A stretch of DNA of 64,000 nt, taken from Monodelphis domestica. Its lineage: Eukaryota; Chordata; Mammalia; Didelphimorphia; Didelphidae. Within the stretch, counting starts at the first letter, position 1. Each line of letters begins with the position of its first letter. The position numbers and the translations under genes are program-made. Shown here one piece after another: positions 1 through 10,513 of the stretch. The notes beneath the pieces were generated by a model. That model was not told the origin of the DNA. It made no database searches and worked only from the letters and a program-made list of their open reading frames with translations. The stretch is taken from contig NC_077233.1 in assembly GCF_027887165.1 (NCBI RefSeq), positions 227,812,872 through 227,876,871 on the forward strand, written 5' to 3'.

Positions 1-277
1 TCATAAGACCTCAGAATTGTTCTGGATCTTATATTGCTGTTAGTAACAAAGTCTTTCACATTTGATCAATCAACAATTTTGTGTGTAATGATCTCCTGGT
101 TCTGCTTATTTCACTCTGCATCAGTTCATATAAAGATCCACTCTTTAAGAAAAATTTTTTTTAAATTTTAATTGATCCACAGATCCCTACTTTGTTTCTA
201 GTTCTGTGCTTCCCCAAAGGGTACTGCAATGAGTATTTTTGGACCTTCTCCTTCTTTCTTTGACTTTCTTGGTGTAG

Positions 278-323
<46 letters not shown>

Positions 324-1480
324 GGATTGCTGGGCTAAAGATATGGGCAATTTAGTTACTTTTCCTACATAATTTACAAATTATTTGGACCATTACAGAG
401 TTCACCAGTAATGTATCTATCTCCCCATTACTAATCAAAAATTAGCCTATTTTTTCATTTTTGCTAACTTGCAAGGAGTGAAGTATGACCTCAGGATTGT
501 TTTCATTTGTATATCTCTCATTAGTTATTTGGAACATGTTTTCATGTGGTCATTTGTTATTTGTGAACTCTTCATATCCTTTGGCACTTTATCAAGAAGG
601 GACTCGTGGTATATTAATGTCAATTCCTTGTACTTTTGTATGTCAGGGTTTGGAATCAGTTATTTTCCCATTCTACTTGAATATACAATAAATTATTACT
701 ATTAAAGATTTTTAAAATTTCTGCAGTCAAAATTATTTCTTATTTTTTATGATTTCTTCTGTTCCTTGCTTGGATAAGAATTCTCCATTTAGTCTAAATT
801 TTGAAAGGCACTTTATCTGTCTTTTTTGCTTCTATTTTTTTATGGCATGAGCTTTTACATTCAGTTAATGTATCGACATAGAATTTATAGTAGTAAATGA
901 TTTAAGGTGTTGGTTTAAATGTAATTTCTGCCAAAGTACTTTCTAGTTTCCCTGGCAGTCATTTTAAAAATGTTCCTCCCTACCTCCAATTTGTTTACTT
1001 GGGTTAATCAGATACTGGACTACTGTGTTCATTTACTTGTTTCTTGCCTACATCTGTTCCATCAATCTACTTTTCTGTTTTCTGATGGCTATAGCTTTAT
1101 TTCCCTTGACAGTCTGGACCTTTTATGCTTTCAAATGAAGATCATTGCTTTGTAACTCTTAGTCATTTGGTTTAGCACTTAATATGTAATTAATTTAGGG
1201 AGTATTGTCATTTTTACTATATTAGTATGGCCCCACCATGAGAGGTGAATTTCTCTTCAATAATATAACAGCCTTTATATTCTAAATTTTTTCTATACAG
1301 TGATAGGAAAAACATCCACATATATGAAGAACTTTGCAGTTATTATGAATGGAATTTCCTTTATTATTTCTTTCAGGGTTTTGTTAGTATTTTAAAGAAA
1401 TGCTAATAATCTTCCCAGATTTATTTGTTTTGTAGTTTTGCTATTACTATTAATTGTATCCATTTCTTTACTGATTCTCT
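1..1480 (-). mobile_element. LINE-1 ORF2 3' part, antisense, in TECPR1 intron
   Basis: On the minus strand, blocks near 100-150 and 430-530 match the end of marsupial L1 ORF2 (the 'tgaactgatgcagagtgaa' block and the 'gaggtc...cttcactcc' block), in the order expected for an antisense copy. The frame is broken throughout. The exact upper border is uncertain and the lower end runs off the window. Confidence 0.7.
280..318. repeat. (CA)n microsatellite
   Basis: About 19 uninterrupted CA units inside the antisense L1 copy. Confidence 0.97.
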
Positions 1481-1499
1481 GAGGTATTCTAAGTACACA

Positions 1500-1800
1500 A
1501 TCTTATTATTTATTTATTTGTTTGTTTGTTTATGTTATTTTTTATTTTTATTTGGTCATTTCCAAACATTATTCATTGGAAACAAAGATCATTTTCTTTT
1601 CTTCCTTCCACCCCCTCCCACCACCTCTCCCATAGCCCACGCACAATTCCACTGGGTATCACATGTGTTCTTGATTCAAACCCATTTCCATGTTGTTGGT
1701 ATTTGCATTAGAGTGTTCATTTAGAGTCTCTCCTCAGTCATATCCCCTCCACCCCAGTAGTCAAGCAGTTGCTTTTCTTCGGTGTTTTTACTCCCACAAT
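1500..1800 (-). mobile_element. LINE-1 3' end, antisense
   Basis: Read on the minus strand this is the terminal block of a marsupial L1: a five-prime truncated start near 1800, the 'gagactctaaatgaacac' block, then an A-rich end corresponding to the T-rich stretch at 1500-1555. It is a separate insertion from the L1 piece to its left, because a second 3' end is present. Confidence 0.75.
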
Positions 1801-2227
1801 CTTGTTATTTATAAATAGGGATAATTTTGTATCCTCTTTGCCAATGTTATACCTATGATTTTGTTATCTTGTCTGATGACTGTAGCTAGCATTTTTGGAA
1901 CTGTGCCAAATAACAATGGGGAACAGGAGCATATGGAGCCCAATGTGTAGTTCATGATGGTTGAGCCAGTGGGGGTTTTGGAAAGGGAAGCAGAAGACAA
2001 AGACCATTCTCCCTCCAGTTTGTCATCTCCATATAAACTGAGATTAGGATTTTTTCCCCCCTCTATTCTATGTACTAGAACAGTGAAACCAGGAAATTAA
2101 TTCTAGGACAATCTATCAGGAAGAGAGTTTGATCCTGTCACTAACCCTGTAAGGTGACTTGGTATGGTGTATGGTAACAGAAAAAAACAAAGTTGGTGGA
2201 TCAAAATTCAGTAGATCTACACCCTAG

Positions 2228-2325
2228 TTTAACATCTGTTTTTAGAAGTTGTTTGACCTTGGACAGATCTTTTAATTTCTTTGTGCCTCAGTTTCTTTAC
2301 CTGTAAAATAAGGATAATAATACTT
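2228..2325 (+). mobile_element. MIR-type SINE fragment
   Basis: Carries the MIR-like run from 'ttgaccttggacagatc' through 'cctcagtttctttacctg' to 'aaaataaggataataata'. It is cut off at its 3' side by the 7SL copy. Confidence 0.75.
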
Positions 2326-2326
2326 G

Positions 2327-2594
2327 GCCAGGTGTGTTGGCACATGCCTAGCATCCCTGCTACTAAGAGGAGGTGGAGGGTAGTAGAACACTTGAGATTG
2401 GGAGCTCTGAACTGCAGTAGACCTAAAGCCATTTGGGTACCCACAATAAATCTAACACCAATAGGGTAAGCCCTTTGGGAGCAGAGTGTCACCCAGCTGG
2501 AAAAAGAGCAGGTTAAAAGTTCTGTGGTGATCAGGGTCCATGAGTAGCTATTTTGCTTCCAACTTGGGCAACACAGGGTGATCCAGTTATGCTC
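2327..2594 (+). pseudogene. 7SL (SRP) RNA pseudogene, near full length
   Basis: The segment aligns along almost the whole of vertebrate 7SL RNA (the RNA of the signal recognition particle). The 5' part keeps 'tggcacatgcctag' and 'tgctac' of the Alu domain. The middle keeps 'gggagcagagtgtcac' and 'gagcaggttaaaagttc', and the 3' end keeps 'gatcagggtcc' and 'cttgggcaacacag'. It is about 30 nt shorter than the usual 300 nt and has many substitutions, so it is a decayed copy. It includes the S domain, so it is not an Alu-like or B1-like SINE. A short A-rich tail follows. No clear target-site duplication was found. It lies in the TECPR1 intron about 190 bp before the next exon, on the gene's strand. 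Confidence 0.88.
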
Positions 2595-2782
2595 AAAAGA
2601 AAGTGTAGCCTGTTGTTTAAAATATATATCTGATAGGTCTGTCCAAGCCACAAGTATGAAGCTGGAAGGAGGAAGCAACTTTCCTTCTTGGCCATACCTA
2701 TTGGGTATAGATTTGACCTCTGGTGATAAAGAACAGAACAGTAGCACAGTCCTTGTACTAATGTCTTACTTATTCTTCCTAG

Positions 2783-2889
2783 GTAACTTATGGTACCGAC
2801 AGGGAATCACCCCCAGCTACCCGCAGGGCTCCAGCTGGGATCACGTCTCTAATAATGTCCGCAAGGTTTCTGTTGGCCCCCTGGACCAG
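2783..2889 (+). CDS. TECPR1: TECPR1 coding exon (third from last)
   Basis: Tectonin beta-propeller repeat-containing protein 1, a lysosome and autophagosome factor. The family is known to bind ATG12-ATG5 and PtdIns3P and to act on damaged lysosomal membranes. This 107-nt exon follows an acceptor AG at 2781-2782 and ends at a GT donor at 2890. It begins with the last two bases of a Gly codon and encodes 35 further residues starting NLWYRQG and ending GPLDQ. The LWxR start and the SW...VS...VSVG pattern are those of a tectonin (TECPR) repeat near the protein C terminus. The exon ends in phase 0, which matches the next exon. The upstream part of the gene, with the first propeller, DysF and PH domains, is outside the window. 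Identification rests on recognition of the conserved C-terminal sequence and on the neighbouring genes. Confidence 0.95.
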
Positions 2890-3085
2890 GTCAGCATATG
2901 TTTTCTCTGATGTAAAGTGTTTAAAAACCCTCCAGTTGGACTCTTGCTACTAGGGTGTGTTAGAGAAAGCTAAAACCCAAATCCAGAGGATAGGAATTTC
3001 TCTTGCATGCTCATGACCTCTCTGCTACTTTATTTCAGTGCCCAGGATATACCCACAGAATCTATTCACTTATTTAATTTGGGGG

Positions 3086-3278
3086 GTTTGTTTTAAACCC
3101 TTACCTTCAGTCTTAATATCAATGATAAGATTGAAGAGCAGTAAGGGCCAGGCAATCAAAGCTAAGTGACTTGCCCAGGGTCTCACAGCTAGGAAGGGTC
3201 TGAGGTCATATTTGAATCCCAGACTTCTTGACTCTAGTCCTGATGCTCTATACTCTGTGCTACCCACCTAGCTGTCCC
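3086..3278 (-). mobile_element. tRNA-derived CORE-SINE, antisense
   Basis: Starts with the T-rich tail and 'aacccttacc', contains 'gtgacttgcccagggtct' and ends 'cacctagctgtccc'. This is the complement of a full marsupial SINE. Confidence 0.88.
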
Positions 3279-3424
3279 AAGACTACTTACTCCTTGAGCT
3301 TATCACAGTTTCTTTTCCTTCGTTCCTTCCTTCCTCTCTCTTCCTTCCTCTCATTCTCTTCCTTCCTCTCACTCTTTCTTTCTTAAATTAAAAAAAAAAA
3401 TATATATATATATAAATAAAATAT

Positions 3425-3529
3425 ATATATGATATGCTTCACAAATTTGCATGCCATCCTTGTTTAGGGACCAATCTAATCTTCTCTGTATTGTTCCAAT
3501 TTTAGTATATGTGTTGCCAAAGCAAGCAC
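3425..3529 (-). pseudogene. U6 snRNA pseudogene
   Basis: The minus strand matches U6 spliceosomal RNA from its first bases (GTGCTTGCTTTGGCAACACA, positions 3529 downward) through the conserved 'agattag' and 'gcaaatttgtgaagc' regions to the 3' end near 3425. Length is about 105 nt, against 107 for U6. There are substitutions in the 5' stem, in the ACAGAG-AGC region flanks and in the 'gatgacacg' block. The end runs into an (AT)n tract in place of the oligo-T terminator. I see no U6-type upstream promoter spacing, so this is a retrocopy. It lies in the TECPR1 intron 147 bp before the following exon, antisense to the gene. Confidence 0.92.
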
Positions 3530-3675
3530 TGGTTCTTTTATTTCTGTATGAGCTTTGCCCTTTCCATTTTACATTTTTTACCCTGAGTAAATGCTTCACT
3601 CTTCCCAAGGCTTTTCCAGTAGCTGTTGCTTTCAGTGGAAGAGGACATTCTCAGACCTCCTCTTTTACATTTCAG

Positions 3676-3795
3676 GTCTGGGTCATTGCCAATAAAGTTC
3701 AAGGAAGCCACAGCCTGAGCTGTGGGACAGTATGCCATAGAACAGGAGTGCAACCCCGGGAGCCAAAAGGGCAAGGCTGGGATTATGGCATTGGG
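3676..3795 (+). CDS. TECPR1: TECPR1 coding exon (penultimate)
   Basis: Acceptor AG at 3674-3675, donor GT at 3796-3797. The exon is 120 nt, exactly 40 codons, phase 0 at both ends. It encodes VWVIANKVQG through GWDYGIG, with the SLSCGTVCHRTG segment that marks the last tectonin repeat of TECPR1. It joins in frame to the exon ending GPLDQ, giving the VGPLDQVWVI junction expected for a beta-propeller blade. Translation is open with no damage. The intron before it is 786 bp and holds one SINE and the U6 pseudogene; the one after it is 2854 bp. Confidence 0.96.
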
Positions 3796-5576
3796 GTGAG
3801 TATGGAAGCCTTCTGGAGTTAGGAAGGAGTAGCACGTGGTTGTCCGTGCAGAGAATGGGACGCAAAGCTGCTTCCACCACCTTGTTCAGTGTTGGCACTT
3901 AGAAGTCCAGACTCAGGCAGCCCCAGGACACCCAGTTATGTTGTCAGACATAATACAGTCGTCTACCTCTCTGCATGGTTTCAGCACATGGAATTTTTGG
4001 ACATTTGGCTTCTTGAGCCACTTGAATTCTTAGCTTTGGGTATGATAACACATTTTCCCTGAGCACCTGGCAGAAATTTTAAAAATGGGTTGCCCTCTAG
4101 AATGTTTGCTCACCGTACTTACCTGGCAAAGAAGGGAGGGGCAGAGGACATTCTGGTTCCCAGATGCCACCTTCCCAGCCAAAACCTTGACAGAACTTGG
4201 AGGGAGATGGTGGGGGGCAGGGAGGGGAATCCCTCTGAAGCACCTCGTACAAATTGGAGCTCAAGAACCACATATCCAAGACCCTTCCCTTCCTTCACTC
4301 TAAGACACATGGGTGGCAGCCGGTCAGTAAGGCCATGAAGACCTGGGCCCACGCCTGTTTCCCCTGGTCTTAGAATCTGGCAAGTTTGGGGCTGGAATGC
4401 CTAGTGTGGAGGGAGAAGAAAGGAAGAATGAAGAGCCCTCCATTCCATTTCAAGAGAACATGGAATTGTTTGGCGCTTGTCCCAGTTGTAATTTTGCCTG
4501 TGGACAAGCCACCCTATTTCCACAAAATGTGCCCCTCGATTTAAGCCCTATTCACTACTTATAGTTCTTGAGAATTTGTGATCATCATCTGGGCTCAGAA
4601 ATCCTTGGTATTTTGTGTGAATTGGTCTAGTTAGCCTAAAGAAGACAAGCTTAGCCGTGTGAGGAAGTTTTTATTTTTGGATTAGCTATTATCTTCTGTG
4701 TCTTCAGAGGTCCCTACAGGGAGAAATGGATTTAAATGAAAACCAAGGCCAAAACATCCCTGGGCTGCTGAAGTACTAAATGGGCTCTGGAGAGAGGGGA
4801 TGAAGTCAGGAAAAAGACCAGGGACCAGAGCAGTGATAGCGAACCTTGAAAGACCAAGTGCCCAAACTGCCAAGGAGGGGAGGAGGGAGCAGCCTGGCCC
4901 CGCATCCCTCTGGCTCTCTGGCAAGAAACTCTGTGCTGGGCTGACAGCAGGCAGGCTCTGAATGCCACCTGAGTGCTTGCCTAGAGGTTTACACATCTTG
5001 CCTGAAGGCAGTGGGCTGAGCCAGGGGGCTTCTCAGTGCCTTATGGATCTGGAAGCCTTAAGTATTAGGGTAATTTTTAAGAAAAAGAAGAGAGCATAAT
5101 ACATTAATCAGTACTTGGCAAATGGAAATTGAAGGTGGAAATTTATGAAAAGAAGAAAAAAATTAAGTCTACATTCATCTTTATTGATGCATTTTGTTTG
5201 GATGCATCGTTTGTTTCCTAGTAAACATCATCACATTGAAAACAAGTAACATTGTAATGAAAAGTGATTTTGAAAGATTTAAGAACTCAGCTCAATTCAG
5301 TTACCAATCAGGCTATTCACCTCCTGACAGTAATAGACTCAAATACACAGATGTATGATTTTTGGACATGGACAATATGTGGTGGGGTTTGTGTGTGAAT
5401 ATTTGTTAAAAAGAGTTTTGTTTCTCTTTTTTTTTAAGTTGGGGAAAAATGGAAAATGTCAGTAATTTTGCCCAAGAAAAGAAAGGCATTGAGGCATTTA
5501 AAATGTTATATTTAGAACAAGAAATTAGTAGGAAATACAGAGATAAGTAGGATAGTATCAAAAGCAACATAGAGAA

Positions 5577-5730
5577 TTTTTTTTTTAAACCCTTACCTTC
5601 TGTCTTAGAATCAATACTGTGTATTGGTTCCAAGGTAGAAGAGGAGTAAGGACTAGGCAGTGGGGGTGAAGTGACTTGTTTCGGGTCACACATCCAGGAA
5701 GTGTCTGAAGGCAGATTTAAACCCAGGGCC
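5577..5730 (-). mobile_element. CORE-SINE, antisense, 5'-truncated
   Basis: T-rich tail and 'aaacccttaccttctgtctt' at the left, 'gaagtgacttg...gtcaca' in the middle. The head of the element is missing on the right. Confidence 0.85.
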
Positions 5731-5941
5731 TTTCATATTTATTATACTTTTTTGAAAGCAAGCTGTACATAGTAGAAACTTGCAGATTCACATATAATAT
5801 TTCTTTTCTCTATGGAAATTCTCTTCTTTTCTTCAGCTGTTTAACTGCAGAATAATTTTTCTAAAAAGCTAAGCAATGCCATATAAAATATATTGACAGT
5901 TCATATAACTTCAAATTTTAGTTTTCTATTCCTTAACAGAA

Positions 5942-6056
5942 GAAATGTGCTTTAACCTTTCTAATATGGAGCCAGTATTGGCCAATTAATCAATCAAAAA
6001 GGAAATATATTTTAACCTTACCGATATGGAAATGATAGTGGGCAATTAATCAGTGT
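5942..6056. repeat. Diverged 60-bp tandem duplication
   Basis: Two units with period 60 start at 5942 and 6002. Both contain a 'tttaacctt...atatgga' block followed by 'caattaatca'. The divergence shows that the duplication is old. Confidence 0.75.
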
Positions 6057-6649
6057 GCTGGCCCCATGGTGTCCAAGTACAACAAATGACACAATCCCTA
6101 CTCACAGTGAGCTTAGATTCTAGTGGAGACAAAACTGGGAGGGAGGGGTGTATGCCTATATATATTTATATACAAACATGTGCAAGGTAGTTAAATGCAG
6201 AGTAGTTTAGAAGTAAAAAAAAGGGAAGGAACGGCGGAGGGGGAGAAGGCCATTGACACATTTTATTAGAAGGCACAAAAGAAGGGGGTGCAGGAGAAAA
6301 GAGGCATACGTGGCAGCTTTGAAAGTGGCACATTACATTTACTGTAGGCTTTAAAAAGCAAGTTGTTTATAAAAACAGATTCCTATTTTTTTCCTGTTCT
6401 GCTATGTCTATAAAACTGTTAGGGAATGATTATTAAATTGAGAAGAATTCCGTATCTTGTCCGTGAGGAGCTTGAGGGCCTGCCCTTGGTTCGCTGATTT
6501 TGGCCGGCTCTTCACCCCCACACACACCCATCGCCCCGCTGGGAGGGAGGCCCCCATTCCTGCTCACTCTCCTGGCCCTAGTTGTTATTGCTCCCCCCTC
6601 TGAGTCCAGGCTGCCTCACTCCTCTTTATGTGCTCCCCTTTTCTACAAG

Positions 6650-6850
6650 GGAGGATGGGACCATGTTTCGGTCCGGGCCAATGCTACCAAAGCCCCAAAG
6701 AGTGTGTCTCAAGAGACGGCCCAAGACAGTCCCTCAAGAACGGCAGACCCAGAAGAAGGAGACGAAAGCAGAGAGAGCAGCTTCTCCAACAAGACGATGC
6801 TCGTCGTGCATGCAGGGCAGGAGGCGAACGGCAGCGCGGTGACCTGCTGA
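6650..6850 (+). CDS. TECPR1: TECPR1 last coding exon and stop
   Basis: Acceptor AG at 6648-6649 behind a good pyrimidine tract; stop TGA at 6848-6850. The exon encodes 66 residues, starting GGWDHVSVRANAT. This completes the GWDYGIG-GGWDHVSVRA junction and is the last conserved strand of the C-terminal tectonin propeller. After RANAT the tail (about 53 residues, rich in S, E, D and T, ending AVTC) has the look of a disordered, fast-evolving extension. I recognise the conserved part but not the tail. The upstream ATG-started frame beginning at 6500 is intron read-through, not an alternative start. Confidence 0.94.
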   Translation, partial: GGWDHVSVRANATKAPKSVSQETAQDSPSRTADPEEGDESRESSFSNKTMLVVHAGQEANGSAVTC

Positions 6851-8765
6851 GGGGTCCAGGCGACTTCACCCTTCGGGAAACTTGAAACTGGAAGCCATGC
6901 GGGCAGCCCAGCTCCCTGGGGCCAGCAGGGTTTGTAGGGTCTAGATTGCTCCATGAGCCTTTTACAATTCGATTCCTTTATTCTTGTGTTATAGTTTGTG
7001 CAGGGAGAGAAGGTCAGCCTGATTCCTGTGCCAGGTTTGAGGGAGGCGGTCAGTTTCCCGCCCCCCACCTCAGAAATGTGAATTGTGGTGTCATTGCACT
7101 TTTGTCTCCCATCTGCTGTCTAATCTTTTCTTTCCTGGCCTCTGGAGTGTCCTCCCCCCACTTCTTGGTCAGTCGGGCCCCCTTCCCCAGGGCAGCCCCC
7201 CTGGGGGAGCCTCCCTCCTCCCTGCAGACAGGCCCAGCCATGGACCAGGGCTGGGGAGCAGAGAACAGGAAGGTAAAGCCAGGGGAATTGCTGGTGCCCT
7301 CAGGCCCCCTGCCCAACAGCGTCATGCCATCCCCTAGACCTACCCCTGGGCTTCAGCAGAGGACGGTCAGGAGGAGAGCGGCAAGGCTGGAGGGGACCTC
7401 CCGATGGCCTTCTTCTCCCCTGGTCCCTCTCTTTCACCTAGGTTGTGTGTCCGTCTAAACCGAGATAAAAACAAACACAAAATCCCACAAAAGTGGATCG
7501 ATTTTATCCCACAACAATCAGTTACCGAAGCAGTTGTTTAAGAAAAACCTAACAGTTGGACTTAATTCATCCGCATCTGTGTGTAGACAATCCTACTGAA
7601 TTTTCCCCATGTTGTTGCCGTTAACTTGAGTCATAAAAGAATGTGCTGCCACGCTTAGAAAGAATTCATTTGCTATGGCATTAGACTAAAAGGAGAGATG
7701 AGTTTTAGAAAATGTAGTTTGTCCCGAACACTTGAATGGACATTGTTCTAAGTAGTCGTTAACTTAGATGAATGTAACCAAATAACACTAAGGCAGAGGA
7801 AGGAAGACGACATCGGTGTTGGGACTCGGCCCTTTGGGGGGGGGTCGCTTTCCTCTGTCCCTCCCTGTGAGCATTGTTATATATTCATTTTGAGTTCTTC
7901 CAGGAACTGCTTCTAGGAAAATAAGGCCGGCTGTTCCGCTCAGACAAACCCCCAGCCCGTTCCATCCGCCGAATCAAAATGCACTTTGTTGGACTCCTGA
8001 GTCAGTGAAATCGCCCCCAGTTCAGGTCTCTCTTATGGCAGGCAGTCTCGTGTCATTTATTGCCAGGGTCAGTCTGCTTGGGGACATCTTCCAGTTTGCC
8101 TTTCCAAACTGGGACCCTTTGCATGTGCTGAGAATCGGGACCCCACGCCGGCCTCGCTCTCTCCAGAACAGAAGCGGCTTCACACTTGGCTCTGCCCAGT
8201 CGTCGGCCTTTTCCTTTGATCTGTTTCCTTCTGTTGTCGGGGGAGGCCAGGCGCAGGTCTGATCCTATTCCTCTTTTGTGTTTAACGACACACGGACCTG
8301 ATTCTGAATGAAAAATGTGCTTTGTGACTCCATCTCGTGAACCAGACCTGAAGCCCCAGAGGGAGCGGCTCTTTGGCATGCACGGTGTCTCCTGGCACTT
8401 TGACCCGGAGGTGTTTGTATAGTTTCGATGTCCCAGATGAAAACTATTCAGGATGATTTGCTTAAAAAAGAAGAGAGATGCTTGTACTTCACAGTGGGTG
8501 GATTTCCTGTCTTGTTTACATGTTTTCTTTCAAGATTTCCTTGTAAATGGGCATTATGTTCTGTCTTTTCCTAAAAGTGACTTGCAGGTTATGCCATTGA
8601 TTTTTATTTGTGCTTTCACTCTGCACTCTCTCAAAGGGTGAACTCGTTCTTTTCCCTTTTGAGAATCGAATGTTTACATGTTAACAGTACCAAATTCTCT
8701 CCAATTTCCAAGATTCTTTGAATCCATAAAATATATTCCAGAATAAAATGGCTGCGTATGTCTCT
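6851..8765 (+). other. TECPR1: TECPR1 3'UTR (inferred extent)
   Basis: The sequence after the TECPR1 stop is GC-rich at first, free of recognisable SINE or L1 sequence, and runs to an AATAAA at 8742. A GT-rich tract at about 8793-8811 follows, the usual downstream element of a poly(A) site. Absence of repeats over 1.9 kb in this repeat-dense window supports an exonic region. Open frames inside it (for example 6946-7458) have no recognisable family. Confidence 0.7.
8742..8747 (+). terminator. AATAAA poly(A) signal, likely TECPR1
   Basis: Canonical hexamer, with a T/G-rich region 45-70 bp downstream. It is the first convincing signal after the TECPR1 stop codon. Confidence 0.65.
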
Positions 8766-9339
8766 TGTTCATCAAGGCCACTTCCTTTATTTATGTGTGT
8801 GTGTGTATAGGAAGCATTCAGAGCTCATGTACCTCTGTGTGCTCTGAGGATCATTGAAATGCTGGAAAAATGACCTTTTCCCCATTTTTGTCATACTGAC
8901 AGCCATTTTCAGAAGAGAAGTTGACTCCAGGGGCCATGTAACAAAACATTTTCCTGGGGGGATTTTCCACTTGGATTTGAGGTGTTTGCCTCGACTGATA
9001 GCTGCTTATTTGCATGAAGAAGTCCGTAGCTTTAGCTGCACAGAAAACGGGTCTATACCATTTAGGGAATGTCCATTCGTGCTGTAAATGTGTCAAGCAG
9101 GCGTTACACCACCCACCCAAGGAAGAGCCAGTGATCTGTGTGTACGAGGGAATCGTTCAGATGAGTGATCGAGCTATTCATAGTCCGATACGTCATGTAT
9201 TTAACAGGCTGTGAAAGCTGCTACGGACAATATTTGCAATCCCAAAGGACAGCCTGCACCCCACAACCAGCACTTTGTGACCACAGACGGTGGAGGGACT
9301 GGGGTGTTTAGCCCTAAAAGAGACGGCAGTGTGTGAAGG

Positions 9340-9700
9340 GACCCCTCATGGGGAAGAGGGATTAGGCATATTCTGTTTGGCCCCAATGGGCAGAACATCA
9401 AAATGGGTAGATTTAGGCATGTTAAAATGGCAGCCCTCCTAACAGTGTCCCCAAATGAAGGGGCCTCCAGACCTCCTAACTGTCCCCAAATGAAGGGGCC
9501 TCCAGGCCTCCTAACTGTCCCCAAATGAAAGGGGCCTCCAGGCCTCCTAACAGCGTGAGGGGCCACCTCAGGCCATTGTGGGCTTTCAAGTTCTTGAAGC
9601 AAAGGCTGGACAGCCTCTCCTCTGATGTGTGGGAGCAGGGATTCTCCATCAGCTGGACTAATCTTTTGAGGCCCTTCCCAATTCTGAGACAATGTGTCCC
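9340..9700 (+). mobile_element. CR1-clade (L3-like) LINE fragment
   Basis: Contains 'gaagagggattaggcatatt' and 'ctgtttggcccca', the sense version of an old CR1/L3 3' region whose antisense version is at 46525-46930. It is interrupted by a 35-bp tandem array. Confidence 0.55.
9431..9551. repeat. 35-bp tandem repeat, about 3.3 copies
   Basis: Units starting with 'tgtccccaaatgaa' begin at 9446, 9481 and 9516. A partial unit precedes them at 9431. The copies differ at one or two bases and by a one-base insertion in the third. Confidence 0.93.
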
Positions 9701-9934
9701 TGTTGCTCCATCACAGTACACAGAGGATTCAAGGATTGTTTTTCTTGTGTATCTGCCTAAGAAATCCATATTCTGGTCTGAATTCAGGAAAGGGAATAGG
9801 AAGTCAAAGATGGAAGCCACCTATTGAATTCTTTTTATTACCCTACCCCTATCCCATTTAAACCCCTACTCTGAGCATAAACTTTCCCTTGTCAATTCAT
9901 ATCTATTGGGTTGAAAGTCATGGATCTGCCCTTT

Positions 9935-10092
9935 TTTTAAAAAACCCTTCTTTCTTCAAGGCAAAAGAGTGGTCAAGGATGGCCAATTGAGGTTAAGTGA
10001 CTTGCCCAGGGCCACATGGCCAGGAAATCTGAGGCCACATTTGAACCCATCTCTAGTCTGCTCTCTATCCTCTGAGCCACCTAGCATTGCCC
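9935..10092 (-). mobile_element. CORE-SINE, antisense
   Basis: Has a T-rich tail, 'aacccttct', 'gtgacttgcccagggccaca' and 'gagccacctagcattgcccc'. The middle is shortened. Confidence 0.85.
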
Positions 10093-10513
10093 CCTACCAT
10101 CTCCTAAAGGTTCAGTGTTTATCCAGGTGGCACAGGAAAGATGTCCTGAGCATCTCGTATTGCAAAGTAGATGGAATCAACCTCGATTGCTTCTGTCACC
10201 CCTTAGCCAGCATACACACACATTAAAACAGATTTCAGGATTAAGATATCTTTTAAGTCTTACTTAATGAGGAGAAATGACTTCCAGTGAGTACCATCTG
10301 GGGATTTGTTCTGCTTGACTGCACATTTGTTTAAAAAAAAAAAAAGATTTTATTTGTATTTTTTCCCTTAATTGGAGGTGATAGGTAATGAAGGGAGAGA
10401 ATATCCATTTTTGTTTGTGGAAAAAATTTTTAAAAATTGTTATTTGTACCTATGTACCCACTTCAGACTCAAGGAAAAAAATTCTACCAAATTTCGTCAG
10501 AAAAGATGAGAAG

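Larger units (their letters stand above)
3796..6649 (+). other. TECPR1: TECPR1 last intron
   Basis: The intron is bounded by GT at 3796 and by a pyrimidine tract plus AG at 6648-6649. Contents I can name are an antisense SINE at about 5577-5730, a diverged 60-bp direct repeat at 5942-6056 and an L2-like fragment around 6090-6260. The rest looks like unique intron sequence. The longer open frames at 4085-4350 and 4680-5000 show no family similarity I recognise. Confidence 0.85.

Noticed and set aside
2327-2594. Alu-like or B1-like SINE
   Set aside because: The S domain of 7SL is present and the host is a marsupial, so a 7SL pseudogene explains it better.
2229-2747. 172-codon minus-strand open frame
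   Set aside because: It overlaps the 7SL pseudogene and a MIR fragment, and is antisense to both. No protein similarity.
3425-3529. Functional U6 gene
   Set aside because: Substitutions in conserved regions, no oligo-T terminator and no recognisable upstream promoter elements.
6500-6649. ATG-started extension upstream of the TECPR1 last exon
   Set aside because: It is intron read-through. A clear acceptor at 6648-6649 and exact phase with the previous exon define the coding start.
6946-7458. 170-codon open frame after the TECPR1 stop
   Set aside because: Lies in the GC-rich TECPR1 3'UTR. Low-complexity composition and no family similarity.
9431-9551. CRISPR-like array
   Set aside because: The 35-bp units are head to tail without spacers, in a mammalian genome, inside a LINE fragment.
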